In this document: piece by piece, positions 26,647 to 35,913 of the stretch | How the letters are laid out: every line of letters begins with the position of its first letter | Numbering within the stretch: position 1 is the stretch's first letter | From: Flavobacterium rhamnosiphilum | Lineage (GTDB): Bacteria > Bacteroidota > Bacteroidia > Flavobacteriales > Flavobacteriaceae | DNA: 64,000 nt | Assembly: GCF_004349195.1 (NCBI RefSeq) | Contig: NZ_SMLG01000002.1 | Span: 271,442-335,441 of the forward strand | Direction: 5' to 3' | Made by a program: the position numbers and the translations under genes | The notes under the pieces: model-generated | Seen by the model: the letters and a program-made list of their open reading frames with translations, nothing else | Databases searched by the model: none | Told to the model about the DNA's origin: nothing

Positions 26647-27717
26647 TTGAAAAAAAGCTTCCTATTAGCAGCGGTTTTGGTTAGTACTCTAAATTACAGT
26701 CAAGCCGTTAGAAAATACTCGAATGAGTTTATGAATATCGGCGTAGATGCGGCTGCATTAGGCATGTCAAATACCGTTGTAGCTGCTACCGGTGATGTGA
26801 ATTCCGGGTATTGGAACCCTGCAGGACTGATTCATCTGGAGGATCATCAGGTATCATTAATGCATGCTAATTATTTTGCTAATATTGCCCAATACGATTA
26901 CTTGGCCTATGCAAGCCCTATAGATGACAGGAGTGCTTGGGGAATTTCATTAATCCGTTTTGGTGTCGATGATATTTTAAATACTACGGAATTAATCGAC
27001 AGCCAAGGCAATATTGATTACAACAGAATCAGTCTTTTTTCGACGGCTGATTATGGTTTCACTTTTTCTTATGCTCGAAAACTTCCTGTTCCCGGGTTTC
27101 AATATGGGGTAAACGCCAAAGTTATCCGACGAATTATTGGCAAATTTGCCAATTCCTGGGGTTTTGGTTTTGATGTCGGATTGCAATTCGAAAAGAATAA
27201 CTGGCAATTTGGGCTAATGCTTCGGGATATAACCACAACCTATAATGTGTGGAATATTGATGAAGAAGAATACAAGAAAATTGCCAATTCCATACCCGGA
27301 GAAAACCAGGAATTACCTGAGAGCACTGAGATTACGGCTCCAAAAGCACAATTGGGAATCGCTAAAAAATTCATCATCCGATACGATTACAGTATTTTGG
27401 CAGCAGCCAACATGAATATGCGATTTACTAAAACCCATGATCTTATCTCGACTGATTTTGTCAGTATCGATCCGGCTTTAGGTCTTGAATTTGGCTATAC
27501 TGATTTGGTCTTTGTACGTGCAGGGGTTGGTAATTTCCAGAATGTACAACAATTAGACAATTCCGAAAAAGTGGGTTTTCAGCCTAATATCGGTTTGGGA
27601 TTCAAATACAAAGGCATTCAGATTGATTATGCACTAACTGATTTGGGCGACCAAAGTGCCGCTTTGTATTCCAATATTTTTTCGGTTAAAGTAGATTTGG
27701 GAATGTTTAGAAATTAA
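26647..27717 (+). CDS. porV2: Type IX secretion PorV/PorQ family protein (PorV2-like)
   Basis: A 356-residue outer-membrane beta-barrel of the PorV/PorQ family. It begins at TTG 26647 with a signal peptide (KKSFLLAAVLVSTLNYSQ). The core is MNIGVDAAALGMSNTVVAATGDVNSGYWNPAGL, typical of PorV-type proteins. Strand pairs continue to the C-terminus (KVDLGMFRN). PorV proteins help move type IX cargo onto the surface. The adjacent DUF4105 gene is its usual neighbour in Flavobacteriia, which supports the PorV2 reading. The symbol is by analogy. Confidence 0.8.
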   Translation: MKKSFLLAAVLVSTLNYSQAVRKYSNEFMNIGVDAAALGMSNTVVAATGDVNSGYWNPAGLIHLEDHQVSLMHANYFANIAQYDYLAYASPIDDRSAWGISLIRFGVDDILNTTELIDSQGNIDYNRISLFSTADYGFTFSYARKLPVPGFQYGVNAKVIRRIIGKFANSWGFGFDVGLQFEKNNWQFGLMLRDITTTYNVWNIDEEEYKKIANSIPGENQELPESTEITAPKAQLGIAKKFIIRYDYSILAAANMNMRFTKTHDLISTDFVSIDPALGLEFGYTDLVFVRAGVGNFQNVQQLDNSEKVGFQPNIGLGFKYKGIQIDYALTDLGDQSAALYSNIFSVKVDLGMFRN

Positions 27718-27742
27718 TTTAAAAACAACAATACCACAACAA

Positions 27743-28879
27743 ATGAATATATCTTCTTTAAAAAAAATAGTTTTTTTCACACTACTATTCTCATCCCTAT
27801 ATAGCTTTAGTCAAAGCATCGAGTTATCAAAAAACACACAAGTCAGTGTACTTACTTGCGGAACGGGTAACGAATCCTATTCTCTTTTTGGACACACCGC
27901 AATTCGGGTACGCGATACAGTCAACGCAATTGATGTGGTATACAATTATGGTGCTTTTGATTTTAACACCCCGAATTTCGTCATGAAATTCATAAAAGGG
28001 GACTTACAATATTTTGCCGTAGCACACTCTTATCCTGATTTCATTAATCAATACCAATATGAAAAAAGATCCGTTTATGAGCAGGAATTGAATATTCCTT
28101 TTACATTGAAACAAAAACTTTTTGACAATCTGAATACTTCATTGGCCTCGGGCGAAAGTCATTATACGTATAAATTCATTGATAAAAACTGCACATCGAT
28201 GGTTGTTGACATCATCAATAAAACAGTAGGCATCACCGCAATTGTAAAAAACGCAGATACTGACATCACCTACAGAACCATCCTTTATCCGTATTTTGAC
28301 AATCACTTTTACGAAAAATTAGGGACCAGCATCATCTTTGGTAAAAAAGTGGATGGTTTGGGGACACGAATATTTTTACCTTTTGAACTGCAAAAAAGCC
28401 TGAAGAAAGTTTCTTTTCAGAACCATCCGCTGGCGCAGGAAAACAAAACAATACTGGAATTCGAAAATGAAGTTCCCTTCTCTTGGTGGAATAATCCCTA
28501 CACGTATATAGTATTTCTTTGCTTTGTTATTTTTATGAAAAAGAAAAGTATCTATTTATTCTACCTCACCGTAATGGCAGTAACAGGCATATTCTTTGTG
28601 TTTGTCGGATTTTATTCGTCACATTTGGAATTAGGATACAACTATAATATTTTACTGTTTAATCCAACCTTATTAGGGTTGCTTTATTTTTATTGGACAA
28701 AAAATAAAAAAGGAATTTACAATCTGGCGTTATTTAATATCCTGTCGTTAGGAATCTATTTCTTTTTTATAATCAACAAAGCTCATTTGATATTGGTACT
28801 CCCATTAATAATTACAAGCGGAATTATTTTGGTCAGATTGGCAATTCAAAATAAAAAACGCATTCCAATTATCATTTAA
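27743..28879 (+). CDS. DUF4105 (Lnb N-terminal-like) membrane protein
   Basis: A 378-residue protein with a signal peptide (about residues 1-24). The periplasmic DUF4105 domain contains VLTCGTGNESYSLFGHTAIRV and VVYNYGAFDF, with a conserved Cys in KNCTSMV that resembles a papain-like site. Four or more membrane helices follow (from about residue 250). It starts 25 bases after the PorV2 gene. A role in type IX secretion or lipid-linked processing is suggested only by that pairing. Confidence 0.82.
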   Translation: MNISSLKKIVFFTLLFSSLYSFSQSIELSKNTQVSVLTCGTGNESYSLFGHTAIRVRDTVNAIDVVYNYGAFDFNTPNFVMKFIKGDLQYFAVAHSYPDFINQYQYEKRSVYEQELNIPFTLKQKLFDNLNTSLASGESHYTYKFIDKNCTSMVVDIINKTVGITAIVKNADTDITYRTILYPYFDNHFYEKLGTSIIFGKKVDGLGTRIFLPFELQKSLKKVSFQNHPLAQENKTILEFENEVPFSWWNNPYTYIVFLCFVIFMKKKSIYLFYLTVMAVTGIFFVFVGFYSSHLELGYNYNILLFNPTLLGLLYFYWTKNKKGIYNLALFNILSLGIYFFFIINKAHLILVLPLIITSGIILVRLAIQNKKRIPIII

Positions 28880-28895
28880 AATATTTTTTTTGAAA

Positions 28896-28918
28896 TAATA
28901 ATAATAATAATAATAATA
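28896..28918. repeat. TAA trinucleotide tract
   Basis: Seven consecutive TAA units in the convergent gap between the DUF4105 gene and the minus-strand sugar transferase. Similar tracts occur at 33222-33242 and 33430-33455. Confidence 0.8.
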
Positions 28919-28937
28919 GGGATAACAGGAAATAATA

Positions 28938-30332
28938 CTATTGCCCTCTATAAAACAAAACGGTGGTAATTGTTTTAAAAGCAATACTCAAATCCAGAAA
29001 AACACTTCTGTGTTTGATATAATACAAGTCGTATTGCAGTTTTATCAAACTTTCATCAATTGTCGCTCCATAAGCATAATTTACTTGTGCCCAACCCGTA
29101 AGACCCGGTTTTATAATATGTCTTGTTTCGTAGAAAGGCATTATTTCAGCAATTTCCTTTACGAAAAAAGGACGTTCCGGACGAGGACCAATAACGGCCA
29201 TATCGCCTTTTAAGATATTTATAAATTGGGGAAACTCATCAATTCTGGTTTTTCTTAAAAATTTACCGAACACTGTTACTCGCGAATCATTTGTAGCGGT
29301 AAAAACAGCTCCGTTAGATTCGGCATTGCTGACCATAGTCCTGAATTTTAAAATTTCAAAGACCACACCATCTTTACCAACACGTTTTTGGGTATAAAAT
29401 AACTTTCCTCGGTTTCCTATTGTATTTCCTATTAGCAGCACTGGGATTAATACCAGACCAATGAATAATCCAAGTATCGAGATACCAATTTCAAAAATTC
29501 TGACACTTAATAAATACAATTTATTGTGATTGATTCTGCTAAAAGGAAAAAATCGGTAAAAATCTCTGGACATATAATGTACCGGAATACGATGCGTTTT
29601 ACTTTCATACACTTGGGTATACTCTCTAATTGTACTCCCCGACTCCAGTAAACGAAGTAGCTGCTGATACAACTCGGCAGTAATTCCATCTGTTTTTTGA
29701 GAAGCGATCACAATTTCGGATATAGAGTTTTCTTTCACGAATAAAAACAACTCCTCTCTTTTTATATTTTTAACATAAGGATATTCGGCTATTGCATCTT
29801 CAGTAGCATCGGCATTGACAAACGCAATTATTTTATAATGGGGATCTATATGCTCTAATCCGGAAATCAACTCTTCTACTTGTTCTTTATCACATATTAA
29901 AACTGCATTTTGAAGAAACCGATTAGAGGCTAAAAACGTAACGTAAAACATCCGCCATAAAAACAAAGCCAAAAATACAACTAGATAAAACAATAGAATC
30001 TGAATTCTTTTGGAGGGCAATACCGGAGAATAAAACGGTGTTAATAAATACACTAAAACAGTCGTTGAAACAGTAAGAATGGTACTCTTCAGTACCAGAA
30101 ATTGGTTGCTGGCAACCTGAAGATTATACATTTCGAAAATAGTTCCGAAAAGATTGATATAAACTCCCAAGATAATCATCCAATATAAATTATTGGTTGA
30201 CATAGTAAAATAGTCAAAATCAAATATTTTCCCAACAAAAAACAAAGAACCCAAAACAAAAAACACATCAAAAATGCGAAGAATCATCTTTCGTTCTGAT
30301 ATTTCAAAATGAATCTTGTCTACTGAAAACAT
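28938..30332 (-). CDS. Undecaprenyl-phosphate sugar phosphotransferase (WcaJ-type)
   Basis: A 464-residue initiating glycosylphosphotransferase that moves a sugar-1-phosphate onto undecaprenyl phosphate. Four N-terminal membrane helices (about residues 20-132) and a soluble middle domain (about 145-230) precede a fifth helix near 280-300 and the catalytic domain. This domain has KRVGKDGVVFEILKFRTM, DEFPQFINILKGDMAVIGPRPERP and KPGLTGWAQVNY. It is the last gene of the minus-strand polysaccharide locus and probably starts the repeat unit. The sugar is not predictable. Confidence 0.9.
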   Translation of the reverse strand: MFSVDKIHFEISERKMILRIFDVFFVLGSLFFVGKIFDFDYFTMSTNNLYWMIILGVYINLFGTIFEMYNLQVASNQFLVLKSTILTVSTTVLVYLLTPFYSPVLPSKRIQILLFYLVVFLALFLWRMFYVTFLASNRFLQNAVLICDKEQVEELISGLEHIDPHYKIIAFVNADATEDAIAEYPYVKNIKREELFLFVKENSISEIVIASQKTDGITAELYQQLLRLLESGSTIREYTQVYESKTHRIPVHYMSRDFYRFFPFSRINHNKLYLLSVRIFEIGISILGLFIGLVLIPVLLIGNTIGNRGKLFYTQKRVGKDGVVFEILKFRTMVSNAESNGAVFTATNDSRVTVFGKFLRKTRIDEFPQFINILKGDMAVIGPRPERPFFVKEIAEIMPFYETRHIIKPGLTGWAQVNYAYGATIDESLIKLQYDLYYIKHRSVFLDLSIAFKTITTVLFYRGQ

Positions 30333-30609
30333 GAGTGATATTTACGTATAGGAATGCAATTTAACACTTTTGAGTCGAAGTAAATTTAAGATATGTTAAT
30401 TTTTTTAACAAAATTTTCTTTTTAACGTATTAATCTGTGACCAACTCAGATCTAATTAATATAATGAAACAAAAAAAGCAATATAAATGACATTCAAACT
30501 CTCAGGCTGAGCGTATTCCGATAACTATAGGAAGAAGCCCATATAGTAAAAACGTCATTGGTAAATAGATTCAGAACATACTTCATTAATAAAATTAAAG
30601 AATAACAAA
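30333..30609. other. Gap before the sugar transferase gene, no gene seen
   Basis: 277 AT-rich bases between the ligase-like gene and the sugar transferase. No open frame or clear repeat is seen. The gap is large for a within-operon spacer, so the sugar transferase may have its own promoter here. Confidence 0.4.
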
Positions 30610-31953
30610 TTAATCCTCTTTCTTTCTTTTAAGAAAACCCAACTGCACATTCAGCAAAGACAGAGAGTACACAAAGGCTGGCGCCGCGGTACGCATGGCA
30701 GCATGATTGATAGTAAAAAACCAAAAAGCAACAAAACACAATAAAAACATGTTGAACTTGTTCTCCAGATACAAAACAAGCGGTGTAAAAAACAGAATCA
30801 ATAATCCTAGAACCCCCAGTGAACCATGTTCCGCAAGCATTCGGGTGATTTCATCATGGGACACTATAAAAATACCGGTTTCAGCTTCCCGAACTTCCTG
30901 ACCTTTTCCTACCCCCACCCCAAAAATAGGATTCTTCAAGAAAGTGTTTATTTCATTTATTGCGACTTCTTCCCTACCTGTAAATCGACTTTCTTTTACC
31001 CTTCCTTTCGCATCTTGGTTAGCATAGCGTTTGTCAATAAGCCCACCAGTTTGAAACGAAGTGTACCCCCAAGTAGCCATCATAGCCAAAACAACCATCA
31101 CTATAGTATAATTGAGTTTTACTTTTCCCCTATAATTGGATTTCAAATACAAGAAAAACAGCAACAAAACAATCATTAAAAAACCAGTGACCATACCGCC
31201 TCTTGAAAACGTTAGCATACCACGATAGCTAATATTTAGAGCAACAATTAAATTTATTAATAACATAAATTTAGTTGAAGACTCTAATATAATCCTGGAA
31301 AAAAAGATAAACATCCCTAAACCTAGGACTGTAGCTACCTGATTGGGACCATAGCCTCCTGAAGTTTGAAAATTGGAATCGGTACCTGTAATCACATCAC
31401 GAATGTTTGGGGTATACAAAGTCAAGTAGACCATACAGCTAATAATAGGCAAACCCATACTCAATAAGACGCTATTTATTTGTTCTAATGAAATTTTTCG
31501 CCTAAACGTATATAGGGAAGCCAAGCCCAAACAGACGGGACCCGAAATATTAAAGGCGATGGCTTTTCGAATATTGGTATCAAAATCCAAGGCAAAAGTC
31601 GAAATAACCACACTGGGAACTAACAATAACAAAAACAACCAATACGGTGTTGCGCCTTTAGAAAAACCACTATAGTACATCCCAATCAAAAGAAAGACCA
31701 TTACACCATACTTAGAAATTTCATACAATGGGTTGCCGCCGGTCATCCTCAAAAAAACTTCACTTCCCACCACATAAGCGGCAGCCATAAGGGCTTCGTT
31801 ATTCCGGTTTTGTTTTTTAATGATGTAGTACACGCCAAAAACAAAAATAGAATACCCGTATATTTTAGAAGCAAAGGGAATGACATAAACCAATACACCA
31901 ATAAAAACATGAAATAGTATTAAATAGAGATAGTACTGTTCTTCTTTTTTCAT
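30610..31953 (-). CDS. O-antigen ligase / Wzy-type polymerase membrane protein
   Basis: A 447-residue protein with about twelve membrane helices and a large periplasmic loop (residues about 295-370, containing RFTGREEVAINEINTFLKNPIFGVGVGKGQ). This is the O-antigen ligase (Wzy_C) pattern. It could be the ligase joining finished polysaccharide to lipid A core, or a polymerase. Because the locus exports through Wzm/Wzt, a ligase is the simpler reading. It lies 17 bases after the GT4 gene upstream. Confidence 0.82.
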   Translation of the reverse strand: MKKEEQYYLYLILFHVFIGVLVYVIPFASKIYGYSIFVFGVYYIIKKQNRNNEALMAAAYVVGSEVFLRMTGGNPLYEISKYGVMVFLLIGMYYSGFSKGATPYWLFLLLLVPSVVISTFALDFDTNIRKAIAFNISGPVCLGLASLYTFRRKISLEQINSVLLSMGLPIISCMVYLTLYTPNIRDVITGTDSNFQTSGGYGPNQVATVLGLGMFIFFSRIILESSTKFMLLINLIVALNISYRGMLTFSRGGMVTGFLMIVLLLFFLYLKSNYRGKVKLNYTIVMVVLAMMATWGYTSFQTGGLIDKRYANQDAKGRVKESRFTGREEVAINEINTFLKNPIFGVGVGKGQEVREAETGIFIVSHDEITRMLAEHGSLGVLGLLILFFTPLVLYLENKFNMFLLCFVAFWFFTINHAAMRTAAPAFVYSLSLLNVQLGFLKRKKED

Positions 31954-31970
31954 TTCAAATATTTTGTTTT

Positions 31971-33044
31971 TTATAAACTTTTATATTTTGACAATAACAA
32001 CTTAATTACACTGTCTTTTGAATAATTTTCCAAAACCAATTCATGCAAATTTAACCCAAATCTATCGCTTAGTAATTTGTCTGAAATTATTTTTTGCAGC
32101 TGTTCCTGTATCTGTAAATCATTCAAAGGATCAAATAACAACCCACTAAAATCATCCTTAATAATCAATGGACAAAATCCCACATTGGTAGAGACAACAG
32201 GCAATTGTGCTAATCCATATTCCAATAAGGTTACAGGAAACCCCTCAGCAGTCGATGTCAATATTCCTATTGTAGCTTGTGCCAAAATATGTTGAACATC
32301 ATTTTTAGAACCATAAATAAAAACAGAATTTTCTAAATTATTTTCTCTAATAAAATCTTTTAAAAGAATTGAATAACTATCATTATAATCTTTTCCAATT
32401 AAATGCAAACTCCAACCGAAATCATTTAACTTCATTTCTTTAAAAGCAGAAAGTATTACACTATGGTTTTTTGGATTTTTTAAATTGGCTAAACAAATAA
32501 TTCGCTTTCCATTATTTCCACTTAAAAAAGTAGTTTTGGGATAATTCAACTCAAATATTGCAAAATTGGAAATATACGACACTTTTTTAACCAATAAGTT
32601 TTTGCTAGCCCAGGTCTCTAGTTGATGATTGACAACGAAAACAGAAGAAAAAAAAACAGAAGAAAAAAACAATATACCATTATTAATTCTAGATTGATTT
32701 ACCCGTGCACCGTAATGTTCGTGCCAAATAATTTTTATTTTAGGATAGATAATTTTAAGTAAAACAGCAATAAAAAATGAGGTACCATGCGCGTGAACAA
32801 GCATCACTTTATTTACTTTCACATAATTTCTCAACATAAGAAGCGCTTTATAATCAAAAACTTTTTTCCTGTTCAAAAACAAATACGAAACGCCCCCGTC
32901 AACCTGATTCACAAGCGCCCCCTCTTTACGGCTAACTACCAATCCGGAGAATTCAACATACTGCACTAAAGCATTGGCATAACTTACCGCCATGCGTTCG
33001 GCACCACCAGCCTCAAGGGAATCTATAATTTGAATGATACGCAT
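31971..33044 (-). CDS. Family 4 glycosyltransferase
   Basis: A 357-residue GT-B enzyme. The start IIQIIDSLEAGGAERMAVSYAN is the usual donor-side N-terminus. The donor motif near the C-terminus is EGFPVTLLEYGLAQLPVVST (E-x7-E form). No membrane helix is visible. Donor and acceptor are unknown. It starts after a repeat-filled gap and runs into the ligase-like gene. Confidence 0.88.
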   Translation of the reverse strand: MRIIQIIDSLEAGGAERMAVSYANALVQYVEFSGLVVSRKEGALVNQVDGGVSYLFLNRKKVFDYKALLMLRNYVKVNKVMLVHAHGTSFFIAVLLKIIYPKIKIIWHEHYGARVNQSRINNGILFFSSVFFSSVFVVNHQLETWASKNLLVKKVSYISNFAIFELNYPKTTFLSGNNGKRIICLANLKNPKNHSVILSAFKEMKLNDFGWSLHLIGKDYNDSYSILLKDFIRENNLENSVFIYGSKNDVQHILAQATIGILTSTAEGFPVTLLEYGLAQLPVVSTNVGFCPLIIKDDFSGLLFDPLNDLQIQEQLQKIISDKLLSDRFGLNLHELVLENYSKDSVIKLLLSKYKSL

Positions 33045-33461
33045 TTTTGTTTTTATCTTCTTTTTTGTTTATTATTCTTGGAAACTTGTCATTCCCCTAA
33101 ACTTGTCATTCCGATGAAGAAGGAATCCCATCATAGTTTATCATTAATACAAATCTTATATCATCTGTCGTTACTACAAAAGTGTCATTGTGTAACAATT
33201 CACTATCGCTCATTAATCACATAATAATAATAATAATAATAACCCGTTGGGTGTAATATTCAAAACGTCAGTTCGAGTGTATTTTGTGGAGTAAAACGGA
33301 ACAAAAAATGTATCGAGAACTGTTTTTAATACTAATTTTCTAGTTCTCGATACTCCGAAGCTTCGGGATCTGACGAAAACCACTCGAACTGACGAAAATT
33401 ATCATCAAAAACCAATTACACCCATCGGTTAATAATAATAATAATAATAATAATACATTCA
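33045..33461. repeat. Gap with a TAA-flanked hairpin element
   Basis: No gene. The element at 33241-33430 has nested inverted repeats. The outer arms are CCGTTGGGTGTAAT / ATTACACCCATCGG. The middle arms are CGTCAGTTCGAGTG (33266-33279) and its exact inverse (33381-33394). The inner arms are TGTATCGAGAACT / AGTTCTCGATACT, followed by a CCGAAGCTTCGG palindrome. TAA tracts flank it at 33222-33242 and 33430-33455. A GTCATTCCGATGAAGAAGGA element lies at about 33106-33125. Confidence 0.75.
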
Positions 33462-34583
33462 TCATTTAGAAACCAACAACTCCTTAATCGCTTCTTCAAA
33501 AACATCCAACGTATAATTCCTGGACCAGTCCGAAGCTTTCACTCTTTTGCCATAAAAACCAGATTCACTTCTTAAAAGTATTTCTATCTGTGCCACATCT
33601 TTTTCTAAATGCATTTCCAACAAAACCCCTCTATTTCCATAATCCAACATGAAAGGCACACAAGATACTGCAGTGGCAATGGGAACACAACCCCAAAACA
33701 TCCCCTCGGCAATCGCTTTCGGCCAACCTTCACTATCCGAAGGCAATAGCACAAAATGACTGCTTTGATAGACTGTTTTTAAAATTTCTTTTGTTTGATT
33801 TCCTTCCAATGAAATGATTTTTTCTAGATTATTTTTTGCAATATAGTTTTCTAATTTGTTTCTTTCTATTCCATCTCCAAATAAACGTAACATTACATCG
33901 AGTCCTTTTTTTGACAATGATTCTACTAACTGTATAGCATACAAAGGATTTTTCCCTTTGACCAAAGTCCCCACAAAAACAAAATTAATTTTTCCCTCTA
34001 AATCCTTTTGGATAAATGGCAATTTATCTGCTTCGGTATAGGTGGCGGTAAAAAAGGGTTTGATGTTTTTAGTCCTGCCTTCCCATTCCCCATACACCAA
34101 CACCTGAATATTCCGAGTCACCAATGTATTGCTTAGTATTCTTTTTTGTAACCCATAGCTCCAAGGTTGCTTCGATTTTGGATCCCAATTGCCGGCATAT
34201 TTGGCTGTTTTAGGTTTATTTGGAAAAAGCATTTGAATCAGACATCCCAACAATCCTATATTTCCAGGGCAACGCAAATGAATATGATCCGTTTGTTGCA
34301 TCGCTCTGTAAATTTGCCAACTGATTTTAGGCAGTTTTACAACCGTTCTCAAAACTGATTTCAGACCCAATAAATCGATAGGCTCAACACCTACAAATTG
34401 AATTTTTTTATGTCTATAATCAATATCAATGGAAGTTTTGGAAGAATGCGCTATTGGAGCGACCAAAATCAATTCATCTGCATACTTAGACCAAATATTC
34501 ATTTCGACCACATAAGGTGCATAAGCAAAATAATTCTTTTGCTCAATGCTATGAGGAACATGGGTGATTATTAAAAAAGTCAT
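33462..34583 (-). CDS. Family 4 glycosyltransferase
   Basis: A 373-residue GT-B enzyme. The donor-binding motif is SEGWPKAIAEGMFWGCVPIAT in the C-terminal half. The middle VFVGTLVKGKNPLYAIQLVESL is the usual start of the second Rossmann domain. The N-terminal domain begins FLIITHVPHSIEQKNYFAYAPYV. Repeat elements isolate it on both sides, so it may be transcribed separately or have been added as a unit. Confidence 0.85.
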   Translation of the reverse strand: MTFLIITHVPHSIEQKNYFAYAPYVVEMNIWSKYADELILVAPIAHSSKTSIDIDYRHKKIQFVGVEPIDLLGLKSVLRTVVKLPKISWQIYRAMQQTDHIHLRCPGNIGLLGCLIQMLFPNKPKTAKYAGNWDPKSKQPWSYGLQKRILSNTLVTRNIQVLVYGEWEGRTKNIKPFFTATYTEADKLPFIQKDLEGKINFVFVGTLVKGKNPLYAIQLVESLSKKGLDVMLRLFGDGIERNKLENYIAKNNLEKIISLEGNQTKEILKTVYQSSHFVLLPSDSEGWPKAIAEGMFWGCVPIATAVSCVPFMLDYGNRGVLLEMHLEKDVAQIEILLRSESGFYGKRVKASDWSRNYTLDVFEEAIKELLVSK

Positions 34584-35018
34584 GTTATGGTTAAAATGAA
34601 AAATGATTTCGTTTGAAAAATTTACGGAAAGTTAATTATTAATCTGAATCAAAGTATATTATTTTCAACGAATACCATTTATATTTATGAAACAATCTGG
34701 TTATTAGTTCAATCGCAATGTCATTAAGGTTAAGCTATTTTAATCGTCACTTCGAGTGATTTTGAACATTAATGCGACAGCTTTAATGTTCAAAATTGTA
34801 TCGAGAAGCCTTCAAAACGTAAAGATTCTCCCTCGATAGCTATCGGGGTTCGTAAAAATTTTCTATCGCAAATTATTACTTTCCTGAAGCGTCGGGACGA
34901 ACTGACGAAACCTTATTAACATTCCGCTCGATGCGATATAAAAATGTCGGACGTATTTGTAATTATAAACGGTATAACAGTTAGAGAAAGCAATTCCACC
35001 TTATTCCGATTCGCATTA
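34584..35018. repeat. Gap with a second member of the hairpin family
   Basis: No gene. CGTCACTTCGAGTG at 34745-34758 and CGAACTGACG at 34898-34907 are the outer arms, and TGTATCGAGAAG at 34798 matches the inner arm of the 33.3 kb element. Inside lie a TTGAACATTAA...TTAATGTTCAA type hairpin (34762-34793) and a CCCTCGATAGCTATCGGGG palindrome (34831-34848). Confidence 0.65.
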
Positions 35019-35885
35019 TTACCTAACCTTTAATAAAACAGCAATGCTTCCGGCGGTTAATTCCTCATCAGAATAATTTTTATATAATTCGTTAATCTTT
35101 AATTTCTTGAATTTTCTATGCTGCTCGCTTCCCTCTTTACAGCTATCAAATTCAAGAGAAACAATTTCAAAATCTTTTTCAAAAAGTTGCAGGTACTGAG
35201 GTAATCGAAGTCTGTTGTGATAATCGAATTTCGTTTGAATCCTGTCCCATTCCTCATTGCTGTATTTAAGGAAATCATACAGAGAAATACTGTCATCCGA
35301 GTAAGCTCTATGATCACTTGGTGAAATTAGATGTACTATATAACTCCCGCTCTTTAATTTTTTTCTGAATGTTTCATGAATTTTAATGATACTTTCTAGA
35401 GGTATATGTTCTAATACAAATCGGGACACCACCAGATCTGCATTTATAAAATTGCCATTACAAATGTCGGTATACGGAAAATAGCGTATGTCCTTTGGCA
35501 ATTGAAAAACACCTTCAAAGGCACTTGATGGAACTCCGTACTTTTTTGAAAACAGCACATTCAATTTTACAATTTCAGACAACTTATAATGCTTGTTAAT
35601 ATCATAAGTGTCAACCCTATTGGCATTGGAATCATACTTTAACAAATAAGGAAGTATGGGCAACCAACCGGATCCCAACTCTATTATATGCTTGTTTTTT
35701 AATTCAAATCCATTTCTGTCAAGTATTCTTGAAATAGTTTCCAATGATTTCCTGGTGGATTCGATCTTATAGTCAATCGTATCCTTGGCAAATAACTCCT
35801 GCAATTTGTGGTACAAATAAAACCCAAATTGTTTAGGCAAAACATCAAGGCATTTAAACAGGACTGTTTTGGATTTATGGTTCAT
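35019..35885 (-). CDS. SAM-dependent methyltransferase
   Basis: A 288-residue protein with a class I methyltransferase fold. Motif I is IIELGSGWLPILPYLL (about residue 70), followed by an aspartate-rich DTYDINKHYKL segment and ADLVVSRFVLEHIPLE, which is the usual motif near the catalytic pocket. The C-terminal section EELTAGSIAVLLKVR closes the fold. Substrate unknown, probably a sugar of this polysaccharide. It follows the neighbouring methyltransferase gene after 28 bases. Confidence 0.8.
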   Translation of the reverse strand: MNHKSKTVLFKCLDVLPKQFGFYLYHKLQELFAKDTIDYKIESTRKSLETISRILDRNGFELKNKHIIELGSGWLPILPYLLKYDSNANRVDTYDINKHYKLSEIVKLNVLFSKKYGVPSSAFEGVFQLPKDIRYFPYTDICNGNFINADLVVSRFVLEHIPLESIIKIHETFRKKLKSGSYIVHLISPSDHRAYSDDSISLYDFLKYSNEEWDRIQTKFDYHNRLRLPQYLQLFEKDFEIVSLEFDSCKEGSEQHRKFKKLKINELYKNYSDEELTAGSIAVLLKVR

Positions 35886-35913
35886 TTAGAAAGTTTTGTT
35901 ATAATTCTTACTT

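Noticed and set aside
28896..33455. TAA tracts as a CRISPR-like or phase-variation signal
   Set aside because: They are simple trinucleotide tracts outside genes with no spacers; a regulatory effect cannot be judged from sequence.
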